DNA of 64,000 nt from Labia minor (Eukaryota; Arthropoda; Insecta; Dermaptera; Spongiphoridae): assembly GCA_963082975.1 (NCBI GenBank), contig OY720346.1:40761787-40825786 (forward strand). The letters run 5' to 3'. Shown here in pieces: positions 11,427 through 22,580 of this stretch. The notes under the pieces were generated by a model. The model searched no databases and had not been told where the DNA came from. It saw nothing but the letters and a program-made list of their open reading frames with translations. The first letter of the stretch is position 1. Each line of letters opens with the position of its first letter. The position numbers and the translations under genes were made by a program.

Positions 11427-11995
11427 ATCTATTATTTTATATTTATTTATTCATTGTTCTTTGATTAAATTTAATTTCTTTTATTTTATTTTATTAATTA
11501 AAATGATGCAACATTTAATAATTGTAATATTGTAATAAATTTTATTTTTTTTATTTTATTAATTACTTATTAGTCATTAACTAATAATTTAATATTAATT
11601 CAAATTTTTTTTTTATTTTTTATAAATTTTTATTATTTAATTTTGCTTTTGTTTATATATATATTTTAATTAACTAATCTTATCTTTTAATGACACTCAT
11701 ATTGAAATTTGACTCCCGCCTTTTTTCAAAAGATATTGTTTTAATATTTTTTTTATATTTAAAATATTTTAAAATTTTTTATTTAATTTCGAAATAAAAT
11801 TAAAAATATATATTTTAATAATATTTTATAATTATAAATTACGATATATATTTATCATTCTTCCAATAAAAAAAAAATATTCATGCACTTAGAAACATAT
11901 ATAATAATACATATTTATGTATTATTGAGGACCCCAAGTTCCATGCAATGATGCAACATTTAATAATTGTAATAAATAATTAAAGAATTGTATAT

Positions 11996-12340
11996 CAGCT
12001 CGGTGTCCCAAGTATTAATATTACCAGCCAAACCCAATATAATAATGAATTATTTTTTTTTAACTTAATTACCTAGCCGAGGCTCGGGGTCCCGGTGTGA
12101 TCTTAATATATTGTCAGAATTAGATAAATAATGTAGAGAGAAAAATTATTTAAAAATAGATATTTATTTAAATGAAATAAAATTATTTAATTTACAGAAT
12201 GAAAATGTCTATAATAATGTCTAAACATTTTTTCGAGCGACAGCTCGGTATCCCAGGTATTAATATTACCAGCCAAACCCAATAATAATGAATCATTTTT
12301 TTTAACTTAAGTACCGAGCCGAGGCTCGGGGTCCCGGTAC
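11996..12340 (+). repeat. Direct repeat of about 100 bp with GC-rich palindrome
   Basis: Units at 11996-12096 and 12241-12339 share most bases, from CAGCTCGGT through ACCAGCCAAACCCAAT to GAGGCTCGGGGTCCCGGT, and are separated by about 145 bp. In the second unit CCGAGCC-GA-GGCTCGG (12314-12329) is a perfect hairpin; in the first it is weakened. There is no TG...CA structure. Confidence 0.75.
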
Positions 12341-12693
12341 TAAATATTAAACCAGCGCATGTTTGGCTTTTTGTTGATGGCACCACGTTACGTGTTGGCG
12401 CGTGAGATTTGCAGTGTTAAAAAATTAATTCTGGTAATTTTAGCGAATCAATCAAGCTGAAATTCTATATATAGCAGTTTTATACAATTATTAATCATGT
12501 GAAAAATTATCAAACATATATCTTTATTTTTACGGTCACTTTAGAGGAAAAAAAATCAAAACGTTGTAGGTAATGACCCTCTTCCGGTTGACCTACATTT
12601 CTCAAAAGTTGATAGAAAACTATGAATTTTGAATAATGTCCATGTACCAAATTTCATCATTCTAGCTCAAACCGTTTTTGCGTAATCTTGCCT

Positions 12694-12780
<87 letters not shown>

Positions 12781-13161
12781 GACATTTTTCTCAACCTTAG
12801 TGAAAATGATTCAGGAACCTTCAAAACGTATAAAAACATCAAAATCTCAACATCGAAAATTTTCGTGATCGCAATACTATCTCTGGCGAGATAGTAAAAA
12901 TTGATATTTATATATATATATATATATATATCGTGAAATAATTAAAATTCTCAAGTCAAATATACAGCGTGCACGCATACCGACGCATGTAATTGTGTGT
13001 GTGAACATGGTCGGCGATTCACACGCCAACACATACAGTTATGTGCGTCGATGACCATTCACGTTATTTATCCGAATCTCAACATTACTTTAACACTACT
13101 AAATCAATTTAAAATTATTATTGCATTTAAAACTGCTTTTCTCTACTCCACAGATTTCACT

Positions 13162-13566
13162 ATGCCGAAAAAAAATAACGACCAAAATTTAGACGATATT
13201 ATTTATTTCATACACCGTTCACTACTGGTTTATAGCCACACAGGTGCTAATGCACTTGAACGAGGCGAAGATAAAATCCCTCTAATTCTCGGGGGAGATT
13301 TTAATGTAAATTTTGGATCTGATGATTCGTTGCCGTTGATCAACTTTCTTCAAGAAACATTTGGTCTGCTTATAAATAACGATCCCAAGGAATCAACAAC
13401 AAAATCTGGAACTACAATAGATGCTGTTTTTACACGTTATATAGAAAATATCGAATCACGAACATATATATCTTATTTTAGTTATCACAAGCCATTAATA
13501 TCAGTATTACCAATTGAAGCACCAACCGACAATAGTACAGGCAATGTAGATATGATGATAGAGTAG
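13162..13566 (+). CDS. Endonuclease domain (EEP family), Helentron-type
   Basis: Open frame of 134 residues from ATG at 13162; the frame stays open upstream to 12997, but the sequence there does not look coding. Visible motifs are GGDFNVNF (residues 44-51, catalytic D46 and N48), TTIDAVFTRY (84-93, D87) and SYFSYHKP (104-111, H109). These match the C-terminal half of exonuclease-endonuclease-phosphatase enzymes, which nick DNA. The usual Asp of an SDH motif is Tyr here (SYHKP), which I recall as typical of this invertebrate subgroup. The N-terminal half with the catalytic Glu is absent. It lies just before the 3' end of the Helentron. It could instead come from a LINE, but its motifs differ from the LINE endonuclease at 47.6 kb. 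Confidence 0.6.
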   Translation: MPKKNNDQNLDDIIYFIHRSLLVYSHTGANALERGEDKIPLILGGDFNVNFGSDDSLPLINFLQETFGLLINNDPKESTTKSGTTIDAVFTRYIENIESRTYISYFSYHKPLISVLPIEAPTDNSTGNVDMMIE

Positions 13567-13837
13567 ATAATAATAATAATAAAGCGAATATTTGTTACGA
13601 AAATTTTATACTGTTATATGTCTTTCGAAATGATCCCTTTATTTTTCTCTATTTCTCTCTCACTCACACTCTCAACTAAAATTTATCTTATTCTCTAGAT
13701 TGTAAGAAGTTTCACTTCCGCCACGTGTACGATGCTGCACATTTTGCTTTTTTTTTATTTTCATAATGATGTTGAAAATTTAATTCAAAATCATTGTTCA
13801 AGTTTTATATTTTCAATTTTTTATTATTAAATATATA

Positions 13838-14803
13838 AGGTAAACGTACCAGTGATGGACCACTGTGTCAGTAATTGACCGTTTGATAGATTTTTCATCA
13901 AAATAAGCTTTTTAAAACTCGAGATATTGATAAATATATAGAAGAGCCTCTTCCGGATTGCTTAACAATGAAACAGAGACCAATCACTGCATTTATATTA
14001 TAATTATGAATTTTTTAAAACACGACGTAAGCGTTCTTGCCTTTTAAGGTTAGTTTCTCATGCAAAACGATAAGGATATGCTTCACTTTATTTTCACAAA
14101 ATATTATGTGATTTATTTAATAATAATTACTAACGAAAAGTTTTATTCTATAGTTAATACTACAAATATATTAATCAATTTGAAATATTAATAATTATCA
14201 AGGGAGTGGTACATTTCTGAAACAAATATCACATTTTTTTAGAAATTGACCGGGGTGGTCAATTACTTAAATATTCGTATTAATGTAATAATAAATATCT
14301 TTTATTCAATTTAGGTATTATTTAAATAAGAATATACCAATTTTAGGTTGATTGTCAATTACCGGATCAAAATATGATCAATATAAATTTTGTAGTTGAA
14401 TATACATTAAAAATATTCTTAATGTAGCAATTTTGTTAATTTGAATGGAAAATAGAAAAATTTATCAACGAATAATAAACCATAACTATAAGTCAATTTC
14501 AGCGTCATTTACACATTTTTTCTATTTTATTATGAATAATAACAAAAACATGGATCAAAATATGGGCAATTACTAAAACTTTAGATTTTAAGATGGTCAA
14601 CTACTAAAACAAAAAATACGTTTAGAAAAAAATTTAAAAAAAAATATTTAAATATACATTAACCTATATTTGTATTAGTGATAATTAAAAATAGTTATAC
14701 AATTTGTGTGTGTGTGTGTGTGTTTTGTTGTTATTCTCACTTTTATTACAGAAAAATAGTTTCTTTTTCTCTTAAGGCGGTTTTACGATTGATACGTTTA
14801 CCT
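13838..14803. mobile_element. 966-bp TIR element with TA duplication
   Basis: Terminal inverted repeats AGGTAAACGTA and TACGTTTACCT are flanked by TA on both sides (13836-13837, 14804-14805), suggesting a Tc1/mariner-group or similar transposon. Inside, variants of GGTCAATTACT recur in both orientations near the ends and in the middle (about 13876, 14254, 14349, 14595). No protein is recognised. A second copy, matching from 14026 on, begins at about 63694 and runs off the window. Confidence 0.75.
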
Positions 14804-14805
14804 TA

Positions 14806-16483
14806 ATATTTATTTAAGTGATAGAAATAGTTAATTATATAATCTTTTTTAAATTTTCTACAAACTCGTTCAGTTATTTGTTTATTTATTATTTTTAAAA
14901 AGTATGTAATTGATTCATTATTAATTAGATAAATTTTATTGAATTTAAAGTTAAGTACTAATAAATACTTTTCTCTATTTTTGTAAGACATGAATATGTT
15001 TTCTTTTAAAATAAAAGAGTACATAAATTGAATCAACGGGCCATTAGTTCAGTAGTCGTTGTAAGAATAACTTGTTCTCTCACCGTTTAGAGGTAGAAAC
15101 AGGCGTGTATGCGAGTGGAAGGAAATAGATAGAAGAGGGATGAGGAGAAGCTAGACGTTCAGGTTGGAGGGTGTCTCATGAGGACTGAGGTGCTCACGTG
15201 ACTTGGAACCATGATAACTCGGGGTTCTCTTTTCAAGAAGCGATGGGATAGAGCAGTTCATGGATACCCGAACAAAATTAAAGACAGAAAAGCGAGTCGG
15301 TTCGTCTTCTTTTAATTACAAGAATATGTTGCCAGAGGGGGTGGAGGGAGTTCTTGGAAAAACAATTCATCAAAGGCTCGGAGGGGGTTGACGGCAACAG
15401 CGAAAGGGAAGGAACTATAGAGGGATTTCGTCTCGGCAACGAAGAAGCTTTACAAAGATTACTCTTGTAAATTAATTATTTTTTATTAAATTTTATTTAG
15501 GATGGAATTGCGAACTGGACATTAGCAGAGCATAGTAAGCCACCCTCCATCCCTTTTTTCTTTTAATTAATAATATTTAATCCTATTAAAATCTAAGACC
15601 CTAATAATAATAATGACTCTAACTAATTAGAATATTTAAGTCGGTTTTTGTTACAATTCTTTATTATCATTATTATATATATGTATTATGTACATATATA
15701 ATTCTACAGTATTTCTATTGCTATTAAAAAAAGTATCAATTTTTGGGGATGATTAAAAAAGATGAAAATCATTTTGAACTCGGATTATTACTATATCACT
15801 TCTTTTTTTTGTCATTCAACAAAATTCTCGATTAAATTTTGAAAATGTAACTAAAATGTAATGAATTTTCTCTTTGGAGATTTTCTAGATGAATTATTCA
15901 AAATGGGGATAGGAAATAGAAAGGGCTAAATAGGGAATGATTTTGAGGGAAGAAAGCTGATTAGGGAATTTCAAGGGGCTACTCACTTTCCAAGGGGCTC
16001 TAGACAAACAAATTCGCAAATAAATAATAGAATGGCTGGAATTCATCATTTGGGCCTAATGATATTCGTTTATTATTCAAACCCCTCGGCGGGTTTCCTT
16101 CTCAATTCAGTTAATAAAGACACTTTTGGCTTAGATTGTAGTATCGAAACGCGGTATCCACCCCAGAGGAATTGTTATTAGGTAATATTAGCAGCATTGA
16201 ATTATCTATGAACAAGGCTATTGTAAAATAGGAGAAATTGAAAAGCGAATCTTTTCCTTAAGTCAATTATAAATATTTGCTAATTATTTTTTATTGAAGA
16301 TAAATAAAGAAACTTAAATTCATTTTTACTTTGAATTTCAAATGTCCCCTTATTATTTAGACATTGTTATTATTAATCTATTGTTCTTCTAAAATTATTT
16401 TTTTTATTTTTCATTTTTAGTATACAATCTTCTCTTTTTTCATTTAATTATAATTTAATTCCAAACATATTTTAGAAATAAAG
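14806..16483. other. Spacer with low-copy segments
   Basis: Positions 15030-15470 and 15880-16260 are less AT-rich and not repeated in the window. I see no reading frame with recognisable content. Positions 16030-16210 have the base complexity expected of conserved noncoding DNA. The rest is AT-rich. Confidence 0.4.
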
Positions 16484-16712
16484 TACGAGGGTTGAATGAA
16501 AAGTAATGCCTCCATCTTCATAACTCCCGAACAGATGGCAGCACTGGTTTACGGCAGGTATTGGCTCCTCTACAGTTCCAGTTGGTGAGAAGCCTGAGCG
16601 GTTGGGATTTTAGTGTAAAGATTATTTCAAAGTTTATTATTATTTATTAAAATATTCCCATCCAAACCCAAGTTATGAAGATGGAGGTATCACTTTTCAT
16701 TCAACCCTCGTA
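16484..16712. mobile_element. Mariner MITE
   Basis: A 229-bp element with terminal inverted repeats of about 40 bp starting ACGAGGGTTGAATGAAAAGT, inside flanking TA dinucleotides. The right arm differs from the left by only a few bases. The interior is noncoding. The ACGAGGGT start is typical of mariner-type termini. Confidence 0.9.
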
Positions 16713-19587
16713 TATTATTCAATTTCAAAAGTATAAACAAATATTTTAAACGAAGTAACTTAGGTATATTCTTTATTAATTATTATTTATTATTTAATAT
16801 TCAATTATTTCTATAATACCTATTGTTTAAAATGTCATGAGAAAATTATATTTTTTTTATTCATCAAAATGCTCATAGTTTCTATGTTCTGCAAACCTAG
16901 TTTGACACAGATTGTTCTGCAATTTGTCCAGATATGCATTAAAGACTGCTAGGAGTTGCTTAAGGGGACCAACGACTGAATGCTTTACCCTACATCTATT
17001 TTTACCTAAAAAGAGGATAATGTAATTGAAATTGGAGCGTTTGATGAATGGGACATATTGTTATGAATTCGACATTTTAAAGACTCATAAATTAATTGAG
17101 TTATTGGGAAAGTAGCCAAGGGCTGCTAAAAAGGGTTAAGAGTTATTTTTCCGAATGGAAGGAAGAATGTAAGATTCATTCTTCGGGATGGAGAGGACAG
17201 AGAGACATCATCTCTAAGTGAAACAACAGGCCAGGATCATATCTCGAGTCGAACATAAAGCTGCTACCGAGAGTAGATGTATCATTGAATTCCTGGAAGG
17301 AACCTCCCGGAGAATCAGCACTTGCCTCGCCTTTCTCTGAACTCTATACTAGTAAAAATTAACAGCTAAATGTCGACCCTTTACATAAAATCTATATTTA
17401 TATAAAATTTGATCTACCAATAATATTAAAATTTATTTTATGGTTAATTTCTAAGTTATAATTTCTTATTATACTTATTATAATTGTATTAATTTCTTTC
17501 ATTATTAAATATTAATTATAGTATAATTTAATATTTTATTTTAATCTGAATGAATTCAAATTAACCTCTTCCCTTATCAACCTTCGCTTGATTCACCTTC
17601 ATATTTTCTATTAATAATAAACAGAGTGCTACCAATTAAATTAAAGGTCAATTTTATTAATTTTAAACGCATGTTTTTAATAACCCAACCCATACTAAGC
17701 CTACAATATGCGACAATATATTGATTTGATCATAAAAATATTATAAATAAATAATAACTTTAATTATAAATTTTGTCTTATGGCTTAATAAATTTTGGAC
17801 AAAATAAAATTAAAAAAAAACAAAACAAAGACAATATTAATTTTATCCGTTGATTGTGAAGATTTTAGACTCAAGCAATTATTAATGAACCATCTCGCAG
17901 CCCCTAAACACCAAATCCATTGTGTCTAGTTCCGCTTGAGAATATCTATCTATTCCTGTATCTCTGTCCATTCATTGGATGCCAATACTGCTACAATACA
18001 CCCTAATTTGATGTTCCAAGATTTATTTGATCTGAAAACGGGTATTGTTCATCATCCCTCCCTCCCAATTGCACAAGAATGTTTTATTGAATTTGACTTG
18101 GGGATCATTCCAAATCCCCCACCACCATATATATCTCTCCCCTTTTTCTCTTCTCCTCTTTGTTCACCTAGAACATCTGACTGCCAATTACCAACATGCC
18201 CCCACCCACCACGTTGCACACAAAATTCAAATTTGTACTCTTTAAACTAATTTGCATACATTTCGGGCGTTTAATTGGAAAGCTATAGGGATTTGAATCA
18301 ATAGGTCGTTGGTTGGATGTAAAGAGAACGACGACGTTGCCCCTGGAAGGAGGCTCCAGCACATCCCTTGCCAGATGGGCTTTGTTCACCATCTCGCAAT
18401 GGAAATACACTCCCTATCCATAGAATATCTGCATTCGAAACATTCCAACCATTCAAATAACTCCAATATATCTATATATCTATATTTATATAATTTATTA
18501 ATTTGCTAAGTTTCATCTTTTTCTATTTCTAATAGCTTTCTAGTGATAGATAGTTCTAACAATCGAGCAAATAAAATTCTCTTCTTCAAAATGACATGAA
18601 ATATGATATTTTAATAACTAAAATATTTAACAAAAAATAAAAATACTTTTGCTTAACAATTAAACAACGATTAACTCATTATTTCAGAAATTGTTCTTGA
18701 AAACAATATACTTATTATTTTCTAGGATATTCAATATGTTATATATTTATTTATAATACTTTTTAAAACTAAATCTTCCATTTTGTTATTGAAAAAAAGA
18801 ATATTCTGTCCTCTATTTGCAAAAGTTAAACGGATGCCTTGTATTCAACCGATAACGCCAGATGGTCTTCCATCTTGTCTTTTTCTATATGAAAATAAAC
18901 AAAAAAAAAAATACCAACTTTATTTACATAATATCGGAATATTGTTTAGTTATTTATTATTTATTTATTTTTCTATTTTTATTATTAATTTGCATGATCC
19001 TTGTGAACATTAGACTTTAATTGCATTCGTGTAAATCGGATTCTGTGAAGCTTGCAAGATGGAAACGAAATGGAAATCCCCGGGTCTTGTTTATTTTCCA
19101 TTTTAACCCCCACCCCCCTCCCTCCCACCTCATTTCCCACAAATTCCCCTCTCACCTCCGCTAGAACACCACTCGACACTTTGTAATCTGTTGAATGTAA
19201 ATAAAACCGGAATCTTAATGAAAACCAAACTAAATAACCGGAAAAACAAAGCATTATAATTATATTTTTCAATAAAATGTATTTTATTAAATTAAAATAA
19301 ATAATATAATTTAAATTTATTTGGCAAATAATAATCGCTAAATTTTAAATTTATTGATCAATATGAAAATACAATACACTCAATTCAAATCTTTTTTAAT
19401 TAACATTTATCTTTAATTATATCATTATTTTTAATTATTAAACATATATTAATGTAACGCCCAAAATAATGAACATTCTAAGATAATCATGAATTTAAAG
19501 GGAGGGGGAAAGTTGGAAGACGTAAAACACAACATCTCTGAAAGGGTTGATTTGAAATGTGGATATTGTTTTACAAATAAAAAATAT
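16713..19587. other. Long spacer, mostly low-copy, no gene recognised
   Basis: Segments at 16870-17340, 17870-18460 and 18780-19240 are mixed-composition and unique in the window. Their short ORFs show no family motif, no coding-like continuity and no splice-linked partner. An arm-like AT segment at 17415-17515 resembles part of the palindrome at 22150-22580. Confidence 0.4.
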
Positions 19588-20095
19588 GAGCTGTGGCCAG
19601 GCACAGAACCGACCGACGATTTAAAGTAAATTAATTTCCAAATTCCTAAACATCGTATATTTAAAGTATCAAAAAAAAATATTTTTAAAACTTGAATTAA
19701 AATGACTATATTATATTACTTATCTTAGTTTTTATTTTTAGTTTAATTAATCAATTCTTTATCACTACTATATTTTAAGTGAAATATTTTCTGACAATGA
19801 ATATAAAATTAATACTTTGTAAACTACCACTTCTGGTTTCCGGATGTACACTAAAAGTTAATGAATTCATGCTACTGATGCATTAAATAAATATATCAAA
19901 TGTTATCAAAATCCGTTCAGCCTTTCAAGCAATACACGTCTATACGGACATACAATGGACAGACGGACGGACAGATATCATGCTAAAAATGCTTTTTTCT
20001 GTTAACAAAATGCATGATTTGTGGAAATATGTAAAAATCTACACATGTGAAATTGGGTGTTAAAACAATACCTTCCCTTCCTATCGACGGCCGGT
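19588..20095 (-). mobile_element. Helentron-like element, family A, copy A3 (diverged)
   Basis: Minus-strand copy. The 5' end lies at 20095 (complement ACCGGCCGTCGATAG) and the 3' end near 19588. The GTCC microsatellite is at about 19950-19975. The 3' hairpin stem is decayed and many substitutions separate it from A2 and A5, so it is an old insertion. Confidence 0.8.
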
Positions 20096-20891
20096 AAAAA
20101 GGTGATTGAAAAAAAAATTAATGTATTAATAAAAAATAAATATTTGATATAATTAATATAAATCAATTGAAAATAACTTTAATAAGAAATTATAATCGTA
20201 ACTTAAAATAAACTTTTATTAATTTTTTTTTTTTTTATTTGAAAATTTGAAAAATTATTCTGAATTTGAATTGACATATACTTGCAATAAGTCTGTTCCC
20301 CATGATGAACAAATTGAAACTAACGAATTCCACCCCCCACTAGCTCTTCTCTCTCTTCCTCCTTTTTTCACTCATATTTTTCTGTTTTTACCTCCACTCT
20401 TCTGCAATCCCTTTTAATCATGCAATTCAATCAAGCGCATCATCCCTTTCACCCACCCCTCACATCCCCTCGCTTCACCAATCCAGAACCACTTCAATCA
20501 TCATCCCTATGCAGTTGGCCTAATCATTTTGTTATTAATATGTCCAACCAATCATATTTGTATTTCTGTTTTTGTATCATTTTCAATTATTTATTTATTT
20601 TCTCGACTATCATATTTGCAAATTATTAAATTTTGGTTTAAAAAAAACAACAACAGCATGTCGGGATGATGTCCAAATGACCACCATTTTTTGTTAAACA
20701 ATATTTTTTTTTCCTATTACTATTAACTAATTCTTTATATATAGTATAAATCAGGAGTGATCATTTGTTCATAATCTTTTTATTTGAAAAAATATGATCA
20801 TCAGTAATGTTAAACTAATATTAGAATATTTTTATCGGTGAATTTTCAAAATTTATGATAAAATCAGTTTACAAATTTATAATATTATTTA
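20096..20891. other. AT-rich spacer
   Basis: Positions 20280-20540 are pyrimidine-rich and low-copy; nothing is recognised. The remainder is AT-rich with no repeat or RNA signal seen. Confidence 0.45.
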
Positions 20892-21132
20892 ATATATGTG
20901 TCACTCAGAAGCCAAACCGATTAACTCCAATTTTTAAAATTTTGCTAGTAACGTAATGTAATGTAATCTGCAACATATGAAGTGAATAATGAACTTGATA
21001 ATTTTAATATTGCAATGCAATATACATTTTTCTGTAATCAATTCCCCTGAATGTCCTACAAGCTGTGAACTTTGAGCTTCATTTTCTCAGTTTGTTTATA
21101 TGTGGAGTTTGGCTTCTGAGTGGCACATATAT
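20892..21132. mobile_element. MITE with CACTCAGAAGCC termini
   Basis: Terminal inverted repeats of about 25 bp, ATATATGTGYCACTCAGAAG continuing with CCAAAC, at both ends of a 241-bp noncoding unit. The termini resemble Tc1/mariner-derived MITEs. The target duplication is probably TA within the ATATAT flank and cannot be resolved. Confidence 0.8.
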
Positions 21133-21244
21133 CTGAAATATTTTTGTAAATGTGTTTTAAATTTGATTTTTTAATATATAACTTTCTCTATTTCTTTCAA
21201 AAAGATCTATGCAAGGATAGTGTCTATAAAGTTGGTAATCTTAT

Positions 21245-21465
21245 TTAGGTGTCACATGATCAGTAGAACGGGTCCTATCAACCTTTACCTTGATTTTCTT
21301 GATCGGAGGCTCTACTTTTTTTCAAGTAGCTTCCAAATTTTGATCCTGGAGGCTGGGTTGACTCAGTTTCAGAGAAATTCCTTTGCCAGGCCCGTGACTC
21401 AAACCCGGGAACCCGGAACCACGAGAATATGAGCCATCGATGTTGCCTCTCACCCCAGCCTTCTT
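21245..21465 (-). mobile_element. tRNA-derived SINE, copy S1
   Basis: On the minus strand a pol III B-box, GGTTTGAGTC (complement of 21396-21405), follows a short tRNA-like head. It is followed by a body shared with 33388-33615, including TCAAGAAAATCAAGGTAAAG and GTTGATAGG. Two copies, orientation and B-box support a SINE. The A-box is poorly preserved. The apparent protein ORF across it is an artefact. Confidence 0.75.
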
Positions 21466-22149
21466 CACTATTTCTTTAATTTTATCTAAATCTTGGAACC
21501 TTATGAAGTTTCATTCATTATCCAACCTCCCTACATTATACAATCAAAAATAATTCTACGATCGACTTTTTGATTACCTCTGATATATATACTTATAATA
21601 TTTAAATATTTTAATTTTAATAATATATATCCTTAAATAATAAAATATTTTCCTTATTTTTGCCTATAGAAAATTAATATTTATTATTAAGAAGTTTTTA
21701 ATTTCACTCTGTAATTTCGTTTTTTTAAAAGAAATTTATATGAACCAATATACACATAAAATAAATAAAAAATTGGCTTCCCGCCAAAATCTCTTGCTTA
21801 ATTTAATATTAATATAATAAATAATGTAAAATTAAAGAACTCAATTTATTCATAAAATAATTGTTGTTCACGTTTTGTTTATAATTTTTAATTTAATTGT
21901 TTAAGAATAATTATTTTTCTCCTGTAATTTTGAAATTGTAAGCACGTTCAGAGCGCCATCTGGTTGGTGACTTGGGTCTTATATTAATGATCATTGGTCA
22001 CTTGTCACTGGACACTCGAACAGTGCAGTCGCTTGATAACGATTGCAGAAGTAGCAATCGAAACGTTGTGTATATGTTTGTATTTTTTGAATAAATTTAC
22101 AATAACAAATATCAATATGTGGTTTAATTTACAAAATTCCGTTATAAAT
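21466..22149. other. Spacer containing a candidate retroelement hairpin
   Basis: AT-rich apart from 21940-22130, which contains a GCGCCATCTGGT motif and a 7-bp hairpin ending in GAAACGTTG, described separately. No frame is recognised. Confidence 0.45.
22028..22070 (+). ncRNA. Candidate Penelope-type hairpin or degenerate hammerhead
   Basis: TTGATAA is followed by a perfect stem CGATTGC-AGAAGTA-GCAATCG (22040-22060) and then AAACGTTG. Hammerhead ribozymes have CUGANGA, stem II, then GAAA; here the second block fits and the first departs by two bases. Similar hairpin-GAAACGTTG arrangements occur at termini of Penelope-like retroelements, from memory. Self-cleavage is doubtful. Confidence 0.3.
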
Positions 22150-22580
22150 AAATAAAAAATATTTTTTAATAAAATTAAATACTTACTTAAGATTATTTTA
22201 TATATATAAGTAAATACTTTAATTAAAATATTTAAAAGTAATAATTAATAATACTAAAATAAATGAACATTATTTTATAGTTAATTTTTAAGTTATAATT
22301 TCTCATGATATTTATTATAATTAAATTAATTTCTTTCGTAAATTTGAATTCTTAAGATTAAAAGATATATTAAATAATGATAAAATTAATATTTAATAAT
22401 GAAAGAAATTAATTCAATTATAATAATTATCATGAGAAATTATAACTTAGAAATTAACTATAAAATAAACTTCATTTATTTTAATATTGATTATAACTTT
22501 TAAATATTTTAATTAAAGTATTCACTTATATGTATAAAATAATCTTTAGTAAGTATTTAATTTTATTAAAAAAGATTTTT
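22150..22580. mobile_element. Long AT-rich foldback palindrome
   Basis: Two arms of about 180 bp are near-perfect complements, including AATAAAATTAAATACTTACT at the left and its complement at the right. Further inside, TATAATTTCTCATGATATTT pairs with ATCATGAGAAATTATA. Structure is that of a foldback MITE. The target duplication is uncertain because the flanks are AT-rich. A one-arm relative lies near 17415-17515. Confidence 0.75.

Larger units (their letters stand above)
10766..12340. mobile_element. Unclassified 1.6-kb insertion inside B1
   Basis: Compared with copy B5 at 37599, element B1 is interrupted here. The target TAAATA is duplicated at 10760-10765 and 12341-12346. The insert contains a diverged core block near 10800 (CTCAAAAACCG and AACGATTTTTTTC), three copies of an AT-rich module (about 10978, 11150 and 11745), a tRNA-Gln-like segment, and a 100-bp direct repeat. 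Its right edge is an exact palindrome pair GTACCG/CGGTAC (12311-12316, 12335-12340). No protein is encoded. It may be a Helentron relative or a composite element. Confidence 0.6.
10660..12896 (-). mobile_element. Helentron-like element, family B, copy B1, split by insertion
   Basis: On the minus strand it begins with ACTATCTCGC (12886-12895 in complement) and ends with GCGAGATAGT, one base, and a hairpin GAGTG-GAGA-CACTC. A (CA)n tract of about 78 bp at 12698-12776 is the internal microsatellite, flanked by the block CTCAAACCGTTTTTGCGTAA. The copy is split by a 1,575-bp insertion (10766-12340) with duplicated TAAATA. Ten B copies or pieces are in the window. Confidence 0.85.
10434..13745 (+). 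mobile_element. Decayed Helentron with endonuclease ORF and nested insertions
   Basis: A perfect 15-bp subterminal inverted repeat, GAAGTGAAACTTCTT at 10434-10448 and AAGAAGTTTCACTTC at 13704-13718, brackets the unit. Six bases after the right arm is a small hairpin, GTGTA-CGATGC-TGCAC (13725-13740, one G-T pair), the position expected of a Helentron 3' end. The 5' remnant (10434-10659) precedes a nested family B element (10660-12896). The 3' part (12897-13745) contains an exonuclease-endonuclease-phosphatase ORF, a domain some Helentrons carry C-terminal to Rep/helicase. No Rep or helicase sequence remains. Classification is inferred from ends plus endonuclease. Confidence 0.65.

Noticed and set aside
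12013-12270. TAATATTAC nonanucleotide like rolling-circle virus origins, twice
   Set aside because: Several occurrences are expected by chance in 64 kb this AT-rich; the flanking stem is only 3-5 bp and imperfect, and the second occurrence is just part of the 100-bp repeat.
11996-12340. Short LTR pair (TRIM-like) reading of the 100-bp direct repeats
   Set aside because: No TG...CA ends, no primer-binding site next to the left unit, and no target duplication around the pair.
12657-12894. ORFs rich in Thr-His or Cys-Val across the CA microsatellite
   Set aside because: Translation of a dinucleotide repeat inside a noncoding family B element.
15040-15110. tRNA-like start GGGCCATTAGTTCAGTAGTCG
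   Set aside because: No B-box and no cloverleaf could be drawn.
17936-18509. Cluster of overlapping ORFs on both strands
   Set aside because: Different frames with Pro/Ser-rich low complexity, no recognised motif and no consistent splice structure.
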